From the NCBI GenBank assembly GCA_019118465.1, contig DWYX01000026.1, positions 1-64,000 on the forward strand: a DNA stretch of 64,000 nt, given 5' to 3'. This document shows, one piece after another, positions 35,890-43,975 of this stretch (position 1 is the first letter of the stretch; every line of letters begins with the position of its first letter). The notes beneath the pieces were generated by a model, which searched no databases, was not told the origin of the DNA, and worked only from the letters and a program-made list of their open reading frames with translations. A program made the translations under genes and the position numbers. The DNA is from Candidatus Limosilactobacillus faecipullorum. Lineage in GTDB: Bacteria; Bacillota; Bacilli; Lactobacillales; Lactobacillaceae.

Positions 35890-36788
35890 TCTTCATATTC
35901 TCCTCATTGATAACTTTTCTAAATATATCGTCAAGAGTAGGCTCTAATAAGCGATAACCTGTTAAAGATGATTGCTTTTTCGCTACATTAATCGCTAACC
36001 TTGCATTTTTTTCGGAGTCAAAGGTGAGGACTTTCCCTGGATAGTCATTTTTTTGGTGGAGCACGCCGTTGAAATTAATAGGGGAGAGGTGGTCAAAAAT
36101 GCCTTCCAAATATACTTTATTTTTTTTCAAATTGAGATCTAATTTGATTGATTGGTCCATAAAGTCTTTGCTCTCCATTTACTAACATAAGTATTTTGTC
36201 CGAAACTGCTGTCACATTATTCATATTGTGAGAAGAGAAGATAACTGCAACTCCATCTTGTTTTAATTGCTTTACAACTTTGATTAGAAGACCAATATTT
36301 ACCGGATCTAATCCTGAGAATGGTTCATCAAGAATTACTAATTTAGGTTTATGAATTAATGTTGTAATTAATTGAACCTTTTGTTGGTTACCCTTTGATA
36401 GATTTTTAATTAGTGTTCTTTCAGTACCTTTTACGGATAACTTTTCTAACCAGAGAGGTAATTCTTGACTAGCTTTTTCCTTGCTGTAATTGTGCAATTG
36501 TGCAAAATACAAAACCTGTTGTTTAATTGTCATGTCTAAATATAAACCACGTTCTTCTGGTAAATATCCAATGTTATCCAAGAACTTATTATTTAGTTTT
36601 TGAGAATTTATTGTTATTGCTCCAGCATCTGGAGCAATAAAATTCAAAATCATTTTAAAAGTTGTAGACTTGCCAGCCCCATTTTGACCAACCAGACCAA
36701 TTACTTCTCCTGGATTAACCTCAAAGCTTAATTGTTTAACTGCTGTAACGTTAGAAAATTTTTTAGTTATCCCTTTTACTTTTAGCAT
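35882..36788 (-). pseudogene. ABC transporter ATP-binding protein (NatA-like), frameshifted in an A-run
   Basis: Walker A GQNGAGKST, signature LSKGNQQK, Walker B LVILDEPFSGLDP and H-loop SSHNM are intact. At 36120-36127 the coding strand has eight As and the frame ends in FEKK-stop. With seven As it continues as FEKNKVYLEGIFDHL to the stop at 35882, giving about 300 residues, normal for NatA. The continuation ends TLDDIFRKVI, typical of the family C-terminus. Sequencing error, true loss or slippage are all possible. ATG 36788 is preferred (AGGA upstream). Confidence 0.85.
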
Positions 36789-36904
36789 TGTCATTTCCTA
36801 TTCTCAGAATGTAATTTTTAAACGTATTTGATAATTATTCAGCCTATCATAATTTTGCTAAATAAAAAGTTAATTGTAGCAACATTAAACAGCCTTAGTG
36901 TTGT

Positions 36905-37045
36905 CAAATGCATTGAGCTTATTGAGACTCCCGGAAGGTGTAAAATCATATCTCTGCAACGGTAGGCACAGTCGCCTTCCAGTTGGTACTGGTCTTGCGT
37001 GGGTCGTAAACGCCAAACAAAATTGGATGACTCTCCAACGTTCCC
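36905..37045. repeat. diverged fragment of dispersed element R1
   Basis: GGTCTTGCGTGGGTCGTAAACGCCAAACAAAATTGG and flanking CTCTGCAACGGTAGGCACAGTCG resemble the R1 body. It fills the gap between the ABC ATPase gene and uspA, next to the uspA stop. Confidence 0.5.
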
Positions 37046-37051
37046 CACATT

Positions 37052-37504
37052 CTAAATCTGAATCGTCAACACATCGCACGGAGCAAATCGTTCAACATAG
37101 GCCGTGACGGAACCTACTAAAACGCGTTCAAGCGCAGTTAGTCCGGTCCGCCCCATAACAATTAGGTCAGGGTGGTGATCTTGGGGAAAGTCTCGAGCAA
37201 TGATTTGCTTAGGGTTTCCAAAACGGATGTGGATATCAACTGATTTGACTCCGGCTTTTAAAGCTTCGTTTTTTAAATCCTTTAGGCGTTCGGTAACTAA
37301 CTCGACCAGATCAAGGGTTTGATCCTCGCTTAAAGCTAAAATATCGGCGTAGCCATCGGCAATTTGGTTAACTTGGGCAACGTTTAAAATATCCAAGTGA
37401 GCATCATTTAACAAAGCGACTTTAATGGCGGTCTCCATAACCTTAGGAGTGGCTTTAGAACCATCGATGGGAACAAGAATATTACGGTATGAGTTACTGA
37501 TCAT
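37052..37504 (-). CDS. universal stress protein, UspA family
   Basis: A 150-residue single-domain UspA protein. ILVPIDGSKAT begins the fold and GRTGLTALERVLVGSVT is the ATP-binding G-x2-G-x9-G-S/T motif, so it likely binds ATP. GGGAGG precedes ATG 37504. Stress-linked cytosolic protein; target unknown. Confidence 0.92.
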   Translation of the reverse strand: MISNSYRNILVPIDGSKATPKVMETAIKVALLNDAHLDILNVAQVNQIADGYADILALSEDQTLDLVELVTERLKDLKNEALKAGVKSVDIHIRFGNPKQIIARDFPQDHHPDLIVMGRTGLTALERVLVGSVTAYVERFAPCDVLTIQI

Positions 37505-37611
37505 TTTGGGGCCTCCCTTTTTTTCTTACTATAATTATACCAAGGAAAATTGTACTTTCCGTAGGGAGTTTAGTAGAATGAAAACTGAAGTTAAAATAAA
37601 GGATGAAAATA

Positions 37612-38016
37612 ATGAAAGATCAAGCAAATATTAAGAAGGTCATTGCGACCTCCTTAACGGCGATTATCGCCACGATCATTGTGGAAATTGCCATGTATGC
37701 CCAAATGGGTGTTGCTTTAACGAGCGGGCCGGTGATGGCTCGGGTAGGGATGATGGTGGTCCTCGCCATTGTCATTGTGGTTTTAGCCCTTTTTGATTTA
37801 CGGTTTGATGGCTACGTCACGATTCTGGCAATGATCTTATGTGCGATTGGTGACTTTGGGGGCTTTAGTCAAATTGCAGACCGGACGAGTGTAGTTGGCC
37901 TGTTAGTACAATTAGTCGCCATCACTGGCTTTTTGGCCAGTTTAGCCGGAATTTGGTATGGGATCATGCAACGGAAAAAGTATTCTGATCGGAAGTTGAA
38001 GGAACGGTTGAAATGA
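37612..38016 (+). CDS. membrane protein of unknown function
   Basis: A 134-residue protein with four hydrophobic segments and a basic C-terminus (QRKKYSDRKLKERLK). ATG 37612 has AAAGGA eight bases upstream, better than the ATG three codons earlier. It overlaps the next gene by ATGA, forming a two-gene operon. I do not recognise the family. Confidence 0.75.
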   Translation: MKDQANIKKVIATSLTAIIATIIVEIAMYAQMGVALTSGPVMARVGMMVVLAIVIVVLALFDLRFDGYVTILAMILCAIGDFGGFSQIADRTSVVGLLVQLVAITGFLASLAGIWYGIMQRKKYSDRKLKERLK

Positions 38017-38477
38017 AATTAACGAAGGATCAATATTTAGCCCAAATTGAAGAACACTTACAAACTGAACAAGTTGAATTAACGGCCTCGCAAGTCCAAC
38101 AACCCAAAGCTTTAAAGCCTGGGGTTGCCTTTTGTTTAACGCAACTAGAGAGTGGGTACCTTGGCCAATATGAATGGACGGTTCGCCTGAAGAAGGGCGA
38201 TCCGGTTAGGGTTCGGCTAGAGGAGAACTTAATTAACGTCCCCGTTAAGGATGCGGCTCGCTTGGATGGTAAGTTGTTGGATAACGAAACTGAGTATGGG
38301 GTTAATCTTTACATGGTGATTGAAGGAGACCAGGTTAATCAATCTGGTTTACGGATTGATCTTTTAGCCGACGAAGGAGCTTTGGCAAGGGGAGATGAAG
38401 GAACCTTGGTTAAGAAGCTCCAAGAATGGTTAGCAACTCAACTTGCCCAAACGGTTGAAAACAGGAGCGCCGAATAA
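38013..38477 (+). CDS. soluble protein of unknown function
   Basis: A 154-residue acidic cytosolic protein (MKLTKDQYLAQIEEHL ... ENRSAE) without signal or membrane segment. Translationally coupled to the membrane protein gene upstream. I recognise no family; the pair may act together. Confidence 0.72.
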   Translation: MKLTKDQYLAQIEEHLQTEQVELTASQVQQPKALKPGVAFCLTQLESGYLGQYEWTVRLKKGDPVRVRLEENLINVPVKDAARLDGKLLDNETEYGVNLYMVIEGDQVNQSGLRIDLLADEGALARGDEGTLVKKLQEWLATQLAQTVENRSAE

Positions 38478-38479
38478 AT

Positions 38480-38508
38480 TTTACTTTCGATTCAAATCGT
38501 GTTACATT
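38480..38508 (+). promoter_or_regulatory. promoter of the structured RNA
   Basis: TTTACT (38480-38485), 17 bp, TACATT (38503-38508) with an upstream TGT (extended -10). Confidence 0.65.
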
Positions 38509-38514
38509 GGACCA

Positions 38515-38716
38515 TGCGATGAGTCGAGAGGTATGGTAGCAACCCAAATTGCTACCCCACATTGTGGTAAAACTTCTCATGAGGCCCGTTAACCTGCCGG
38601 ATTGCAGGGGGCCTGGTTAAGGTTGGTAGTGGACGACTGATCTTAGCCTGAGATCTGATAGATCAATACATTAAAAACACCCAAACCAAGGCAACTTGGG
38701 GAGGGTGTTTTTTGGC
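38515..38716 (+). ncRNA. structured RNA of unassigned class
   Basis: About 200 nt with its own promoter and terminator and no reading frame. A closing helix (GATGAGTCG 38518-38526 with CGACTGATC 38634-38642, one mismatch) encloses hairpin P2 (GGTAGCAA/TTGCTACC, 38535-38556, on a GAGA/TCTC base) and P3 (AGGCCC/GGGCCT with inner CCTGC/GCAGG, 38582-38614). The terminator is AAAACACCC...GGGTGTTTTTT. It lacks the signatures of T-box, SRP RNA, RNase P, tmRNA and the common riboswitches I can recall. Candidates are a 6S-like or regulatory RNA. The next gene is 218 bp downstream, past the terminator. Confidence 0.62.
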
Positions 38717-38934
38717 CCTTAATAGTTTGAATTAGCAAGTCAACGTTTACGGGATCAGTCCGGGAAAAGGTTCATTGATATTGAGTGATTCAAGTGAAAT
38801 GATCTCCGATCCCTGTTAGTCTCCCCATCCTTCCCCCTTAACATTTCTTTAAACCCCAGTCATTTAATACCGTTCGCCAGGTAAATCTGGTTATAATAAG
38901 AACAGAGTAATTCGTAAAAAGGGGTGCACTGTCA

Positions 38935-39624
38935 ATGAAAATTTTAGTGGTTGATGATGATAAGGAAATTGTTCAATTATTGGAAATTTATGTCCGGAAT
39001 GAAGGGTACGAACCGGTTGCGGCATACAATGGGAAGGATGCCTTGACCAAGTTGAATACCACACCCGATATTGGCTTAGTCATCTTAGATATTATGATGC
39101 CGGAAATGGACGGGATGGAAGTTGTTAAACAAATTCGGAAAGACTCTTCAATTCCAATCTTAATGCTTTCGGCCAAGACGGCGGACATGGATAAGATCCA
39201 AGGTTTGATTTCGGGGGCAGACGATTACGTAACTAAGCCATTTAATCCACTGGAAGTTATGGCACGGGTGAAGTCTCTGTTGCGGCGGAGCCAAGGTCAA
39301 GTTACTAATGACCAACCCGACATTTTAAACGTGGGACCACTTCAAATTAACAAGGATTCCCACGAAGTTAAGACTATCAAGGGAGACTTGATCCAATTAA
39401 CCGCCCTTGAATTCGGTATCTTGTACCTTTTAGCCAGTCACCCGAACCGGGTCTTCTCAGCTGACGATATTTTTGAACGGGTTTGGCAACAAGAAAGCGT
39501 GGTTTCGGCCAAGACTGTCATGGTGCACGTAAGCCACTTACGGGATAAGATCGAAGCTGCCACCGGTGGTGAAAAGGTTATCGAAACCGTTTGGGGCGTT
39601 GGTTACAAGGTTGGATCGCACTAA
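38935..39624 (+). CDS. OmpR/VanR-type response regulator
   Basis: A 229-residue regulator: receiver with LVVDDDKEIV and phospho-acceptor in LVILDIMMPEMDG, then a winged-helix OmpR domain (LTALEFGILYLLASHPNRVFS, VWGVGYKVG). Followed after 15 bp by its kinase. A TATAAT box (about 38893) lies 40 bp upstream. The stimulus is unknown; VanRS-like pairs often sense wall stress. Confidence 0.93.
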   Translation: MKILVVDDDKEIVQLLEIYVRNEGYEPVAAYNGKDALTKLNTTPDIGLVILDIMMPEMDGMEVVKQIRKDSSIPILMLSAKTADMDKIQGLISGADDYVTKPFNPLEVMARVKSLLRRSQGQVTNDQPDILNVGPLQINKDSHEVKTIKGDLIQLTALEFGILYLLASHPNRVFSADDIFERVWQQESVVSAKTVMVHVSHLRDKIEAATGGEKVIETVWGVGYKVGSH

Positions 39625-39639
39625 ACATTGAGGAAAAGT

Positions 39640-40788
39640 ATGTTAAAACTAACTGGGCGCGAAAAAGGTGCGCTTTTTTTTGAAGGTGTTGAAACAGTAG
39701 CATTATTAATCTTAATTAACGTGGCCTTAATTGTAATTATTCAAGCTTTTATCCAGTCAAATCCGGGACTGGCTAGTGGAATCTTCATCATTAAACAATC
39801 TCTTTGGTTTGGGCCTTACCATACCCAAATTTGGTCCTACCAACGAATTGTGATCGGAATCTTTGTCATCATCGATGCCTGGGTGGTTTGGTGGCGATTA
39901 CGCCGCCGGTATTACCAATACCAGATGGACCACATTCTCGCCGAACTACATTACATTGCTCAAGGACACCTTGATCACCGGATTCCCTTCCGTTTGAAGG
40001 GTAACCAACAACACGTGATTACTAGCGTGAACGCCCTCGTTGACAGTGCCGTTCAATCAATGAATGATGAACGGCAAATCGAAAAGTCCAAGGATGAATT
40101 GATTACCAATGTTAGTCACGATTTACGGACCCCCCTAACGTCAATCATTGGTTATCTCCGGCTGATTGAAGATAAGCAATATCATTCCGAAGAAGAAATC
40201 GTCAAATATGCCCACATTGCTTACGAAAAGTCGAAGCAAATGAAGAACTTGGTGGAAGACCTCTTTGAATTTACCAAGGTTCAACAACACGGGGCGCCGG
40301 TAAATATTATGACCGTTGACCTTTCGCAATTGTTAGAACAAGTCAGTGCTAGTTTTGAACTAGAAGGGCAAAAGCGGGGGATTGAAGTTACTTCGATGAC
40401 GGAACCAGAGCCATTAAAGCTCAGTGCCGACCCTGAAAAACTTGGGCGGGTCTTTAGTAATTTGGTCGCTAATGCTTTGAAGTACGGGAATGGAGCAAGT
40501 TACATTAAAATCGAAGCTCACCAGCATGGTGACCAGGTTCAGATTCAAGTTAAAAACGACGGGACTAAGATTCCTGCGGATTCTTTAAGTCACCTCTTTG
40601 AGCGCTTTTATCGGGTTGAATCTTCCCGTTCCAAGGCAACTGGAGGAACGGGGCTGGGGCTAGCGATTGTCAAGAGTATTGTGGACCTTCACTATGGGAA
40701 AGTTAGCGTTACTTCCGATGATAATGAAACCGTCTTTACGGTTACCTTACCAGTTGAACAGCCAACCACAAGTAAAAGTGAAACGTAG
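39640..40788 (+). CDS. VanS-like sensor histidine kinase
   Basis: A 382-residue kinase: two membrane helices (about 20-45 and 70-95) around a short outer loop, HAMP-like linker, phospho-histidine in NVSHDLRTPLTSI, N box VFSNLVANALKYG, and GGTGLGLAIVKSIV. ATG 39640 follows GAGGAAA; the TTG at 39628 lies before that ribosome site. Operon partner of the preceding regulator. Confidence 0.92.
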   Translation: MLKLTGREKGALFFEGVETVALLILINVALIVIIQAFIQSNPGLASGIFIIKQSLWFGPYHTQIWSYQRIVIGIFVIIDAWVVWWRLRRRYYQYQMDHILAELHYIAQGHLDHRIPFRLKGNQQHVITSVNALVDSAVQSMNDERQIEKSKDELITNVSHDLRTPLTSIIGYLRLIEDKQYHSEEEIVKYAHIAYEKSKQMKNLVEDLFEFTKVQQHGAPVNIMTVDLSQLLEQVSASFELEGQKRGIEVTSMTEPEPLKLSADPEKLGRVFSNLVANALKYGNGASYIKIEAHQHGDQVQIQVKNDGTKIPADSLSHLFERFYRVESSRSKATGGTGLGLAIVKSIVDLHYGKVSVTSDDNETVFTVTLPVEQPTTSKSET

Positions 40789-40825
40789 TTGTTTATGATT
40801 ATAGCTAAATATGAAGCTAAGATAC

Positions 40826-40968
40826 AAAAGGCTGGGAAGAAATTTGTGTTCTTCCCAGCCTTTCTCGTACCTCCGCATGTTACACAGAAACTACGGTTGA
40901 GGCAGTAGCCAAGCAAGTTGGCTGGTTCGATCCAAGCCACGGCCTTAGAGGATTAGGAGCTATTGTAT
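40826..40968 (+). repeat. dispersed element R1, copy d (truncated)
   Basis: Tail hairpin AAAGGCTGGGAAGAA / TTCTTCCCAGCCTTT (40827-40863), which serves as terminator for the kinase gene, followed by TCGTACCTCCGCATGTTACACAGAAACTACGG and part of the body. The head is missing. Bases 40970-41230 hold nothing else I can assign. Confidence 0.75.
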
Positions 40969-41248
40969 GTAAAGAAGTTGAGTAGACTCCCAGCCTCTGT
41001 AAGTATGGATACGTAGCCCATGCACTTATATGCTAGTTACATTTTCCGGACTCCCGGCCCCCTGCTACTTAAAAATCCTAAGAAAATTTAGGGAGCTAAG
41101 TAGAAAGCGTCAATTTCAGTAAAGTTCAGCGATCATTTCGGGATAGTGGTCCCCAGATAAAAGTAAATATGTTACCATAGAAGATAGCGGTAAATGCGAT
41201 TACCTAATTCTGACGACTTCAATTTGCAAATTTTTGGAGGAAATGTTC

Positions 41249-42100
41249 TTGCAACAGAAAGCACATCAATTTAATCCAGAGAAGCAACGTTGGCTTGAGG
41301 TGCTGGGAATCTCGATGCCATTGTGCTTAAGTTACCTACCAATTGGGGTGGCGTGTGGGATTTTACTACATGCAGCCGGAATGAACTTTGTTTTGACCTT
41401 TCTAATCTCAATTATGGTTTTCTCTGGTGGGGCCCAATTTATTTTGGCTTCACTTTTAGTGATTGATGCCCCCATTAGTACGATTTTTATGACTTTGTTC
41501 TTCCTGGAACTTCGGTATGCTTTGCTCGGTTCTAGTCTGTCGAAGTATTTCCGGACATCGTCACAAAAATTTATTTTGTTGTTCTCAGCTTCAATGAACG
41601 ATGAAAATTATGCTGTCAACTACTTAAAGTTTGCGACGGATAAAAAATGGACCCCGAAAGACGCCTTGTTAGTTGAACACTATTCCTTAATCTCTTGGGC
41701 TAGTGGAAACTTGATCGGGGGGTTAATCGGGAGTGCTGTTTCGATTGATCTTGAAATTGTTGACTTCGCACTAACAGCCTTGTTTATTTACATGATTGTG
41801 ATGCAAATGCGGAGTCATTTAAGCTTGATCATCTGCATTACCTCAGCTATTTTGGCTCTCTTCTGCTTAACTTTGACTAAGAACACTTTAGGGATCATTA
41901 TTGCAACCCTGATTGCTTCTTTGATTGGGTTTATGATTGAAGATCAAGTTCGCAAACATTCAAAGGATCCGAAGAATGCCTGGATATTAAAACGGCTCTT
42001 TAGACCGGCAATGACGCGACATACGGTAGAAGACCGCAAGATGCTAAATGAAGCGGCAAAAGCCGAAGCGGCGAAAGCAACGAATAATGGTGAACAATAA
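41249..42100 (+). CDS. azlC: AzlC-family branched-chain amino-acid exporter, large subunit
   Basis: A 283-residue membrane protein with AzlC motifs (PIGVACGILLHAAG, FSGGAQFILASLL, LRYALLGSSLSKYF). With AzlD it exports branched-chain amino acids or related compounds. GGAGG at 41236-41240 fits TTG 41249 (eight-base spacing) better than ATG 41243, which would be only two bases away. The C-terminus carries an EAAKAEAAKA tail. Overlaps azlD by one base (TAATG). Confidence 0.88.
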   Translation: MQQKAHQFNPEKQRWLEVLGISMPLCLSYLPIGVACGILLHAAGMNFVLTFLISIMVFSGGAQFILASLLVIDAPISTIFMTLFFLELRYALLGSSLSKYFRTSSQKFILLFSASMNDENYAVNYLKFATDKKWTPKDALLVEHYSLISWASGNLIGGLIGSAVSIDLEIVDFALTALFIYMIVMQMRSHLSLIICITSAILALFCLTLTKNTLGIIIATLIASLIGFMIEDQVRKHSKDPKNAWILKRLFRPAMTRHTVEDRKMLNEAAKAEAAKATNNGEQ

Positions 42101-42513
42101 TGGATACGGTATTAGCTAATCTTACGGTGGCCTCACTTATTCCAAGCCATCACAATATGACATATCATTTAATTGTTATTATTGTCGCAGCGGTAGCGGC
42201 TTTTATCCCCCGGTACTTTCCAATGCGGTTCTTTACGAATCGGAAAATTCCGGATTGGTTTAACGAATGGATGAAGTATGTGCCGGTTAGTTTGTTTACG
42301 GCGCTGGTGGTAAAGGCCCTCTTTGTTGATGGTAAGTACCACTATTTCTTTGACCACGTTACTTTAATGGGTTCACACGTGGTGGTTTTTGGGCACTTGA
42401 GTTATTTAATTGCGGCGGTCTTGGTAGCAATTGTCGCTTATGTGACCCGATCGATGTTATTATCAGTGATTGTCGGGTTGGTAGCAGTGTGGATCTTAAC
42501 ATTTATTATTTAA
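42100..42513 (+). CDS. azlD: AzlD-family branched-chain amino-acid exporter, small subunit
   Basis: A 137-residue protein with four membrane helices and the AzlD pattern FIPRYFPMRFF near the first helix. Coupled to azlC by TAATG. An alternative start at the internal ATG (MTYHL) would give the more usual length of about 115. Confidence 0.85.
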   Translation: MDTVLANLTVASLIPSHHNMTYHLIVIIVAAVAAFIPRYFPMRFFTNRKIPDWFNEWMKYVPVSLFTALVVKALFVDGKYHYFFDHVTLMGSHVVVFGHLSYLIAAVLVAIVAYVTRSMLLSVIVGLVAVWILTFII

Positions 42514-42522
42514 TTCAGAGTG

Positions 42523-42630
42523 GAAAGAGGTCGAAAGAAAACCTTTTCGACCGGAGCTTCTGTGTAATATTCGATAGTACGAGAGAGGCTGGAAAGAAAC
42601 ACAAGTTTCTTCCAGCCTCTCTTTTTTGTA
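42523..42630 (+). repeat. dispersed element R1, copy e (internal deletion)
   Basis: Head hairpin GTCGAAAG...CTTTTCGAC ten bases after the azlD stop, then TTCTGTGTAATATTCGATAGTACGAG, then the tail hairpin GAGAGGCTGGAAAGAAAC / GTTTCTTCCAGCCTCTC with a T-run (42582-42628). The body between head and tail is gone. Confidence 0.8.
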
Positions 42631-42761
42631 TCTTCAATGATGGGCAAGAATTGCAATAAAAATTTATTTAATGGTCATTACCGTGTTAAAATTATAAAAA
42701 AGATACTTTTTATATGATAAATAAATTAACTAGACTTTGGATTCCGAAGGGAGGGGGACAA

Positions 42762-43964
42762 ATGCGAACATGGTTTAGCCGCCATCAACTGGTGACGAAA
42801 GGCTTGTGGTCGTTACTCATTCTCTTCGTTTTTTTGTTAGGGAAAGCAATCCCTCTACCATTTTTAGATGCTCACCAGGATATCGTGGCTGAGGGGCGGC
42901 TGAATAATCTCAGTGTGGTAACTGGGGGCGATCTAAGCCAGCTGTCACTCTTTAGCCTTGGGATTGGTCCGTGGATGACAGCCCTAATTATTTTTAGTTT
43001 TTTAGGCCAGAGCCGTCGCTTTGAAAAGGTTGCCCCGCAACGCCTTGATCATTACCAACGGATTACCACCCTCGTGATTGCAATTTTACAAGCGTACGTA
43101 ACGGTAATGAGCTTAACCTTTACTACTAAAAGTCAAGTCATTGCCCGGGAAATTAATTTAGTGATTCTTGTTGCGGGAGCTTGTTTGGTGATGTGGTTAT
43201 GCAACCAAAATGCCCGTTTAGGGATCGGTGGGGCCTTTTTCTTAATGCTGGTTAATATCTTAAAAACGATTTGGCAGGCAGGACTCGATGCATTACGACC
43301 CTTTAATAAGGCACCGGGGAAGTTAATCGTCGTGTTAATTTTGAGTTTAGTGGTAATTATTTTGTTCATGGCACTGAACGTTTTTCTCGATCGCGCTGAG
43401 CGGCGGGTGATGATTAGGCGAATTACCATGGAAAGCAAATATCTAAACCAAGCTTATTTGCCGCTTAAGTTTGTTCCGGCAGGAGGAATGCCGGTGATGT
43501 ACGCAATGTCTTTAATGATGATTCCAATTTACTTTAACCAACTTCTTCGCCTCGTTTGGCCCCATAACCATCTCTTTGCCCACTTAGCACGGGTAATGAC
43601 CCTTACCAATCCGGTTGGAATTGGGATCTACTTAGTGATTTTACTGGCTCTTTCCTTCCTATTTGCATACCTAAGTCTTGATCCACAAATGCAGGCTGAA
43701 CGATTCCAACACCAAGGTGACTATTTACCTGGTTATCAACCTGGAAGAAGGACAGAAAAGCATCTTCAACGGCTTGTGAGCGGTTTTGCCTTAATCGGCG
43801 GCCTTTACATTATGCTTTTTGCCGGGGTACCGCTCTTATTAATTCATCAAGAAAAATTAGCTTTAATCCCGGGTGAATTGATGATGATGGTCGGGTTAGC
43901 TTTAATGGCGGTTGAACAGGTACGGAGTTTGTGGATCGGACGTCAATATCAAACCTTATTATAG
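42762..43964 (+). CDS. secY2: accessory Sec translocase channel SecY2
   Basis: A 400-residue, ten-helix SecY-type channel dedicated to serine-rich adhesins. LGKAIPLPFLD and SLGIGPWMTALII are SecY2-like, and it is shorter than housekeeping SecY. GGGAGGGGGAC precedes ATG 42762. First gene of the accessory Sec operon, with asp1 beginning 11 bp later. It contains a one-mismatch Noc-like palindrome at 43140. Confidence 0.93.
   Translation: MRTWFSRHQLVTKGLWSLLILFVFLLGKAIPLPFLDAHQDIVAEGRLNNLSVVTGGDLSQLSLFSLGIGPWMTALIIFSFLGQSRRFEKVAPQRLDHYQRITTLVIAILQAYVTVMSLTFTTKSQVIAREINLVILVAGACLVMWLCNQNARLGIGGAFFLMLVNILKTIWQAGLDALRPFNKAPGKLIVVLILSLVVIILFMALNVFLDRAERRVMIRRITMESKYLNQAYLPLKFVPAGGMPVMYAMSLMMIPIYFNQLLRLVWPHNHLFAHLARVMTLTNPVGIGIYLVILLALSFLFAYLSLDPQMQAERFQHQGDYLPGYQPGRRTEKHLQRLVSGFALIGGLYIMLFAGVPLLLIHQEKLALIPGELMMMVGLALMAVEQVRSLWIGRQYQTLL
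43140..43153. promoter_or_regulatory. weak Noc-binding-site-like palindrome in secY2
   Basis: ATTGCCCGGGAAAT, one mismatch, off the palindrome centre. Weaker candidate than the other seven. Confidence 0.35.
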
Positions 43965-43975
43965 GGGGTAGCAGA

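Noticed and set aside
38515-38716. Riboswitch or T-box of the downstream two-component genes
   Set aside because: The strong terminator and 218-bp gap, and lack of T-box or known aptamer motifs, favour a stand-alone RNA.
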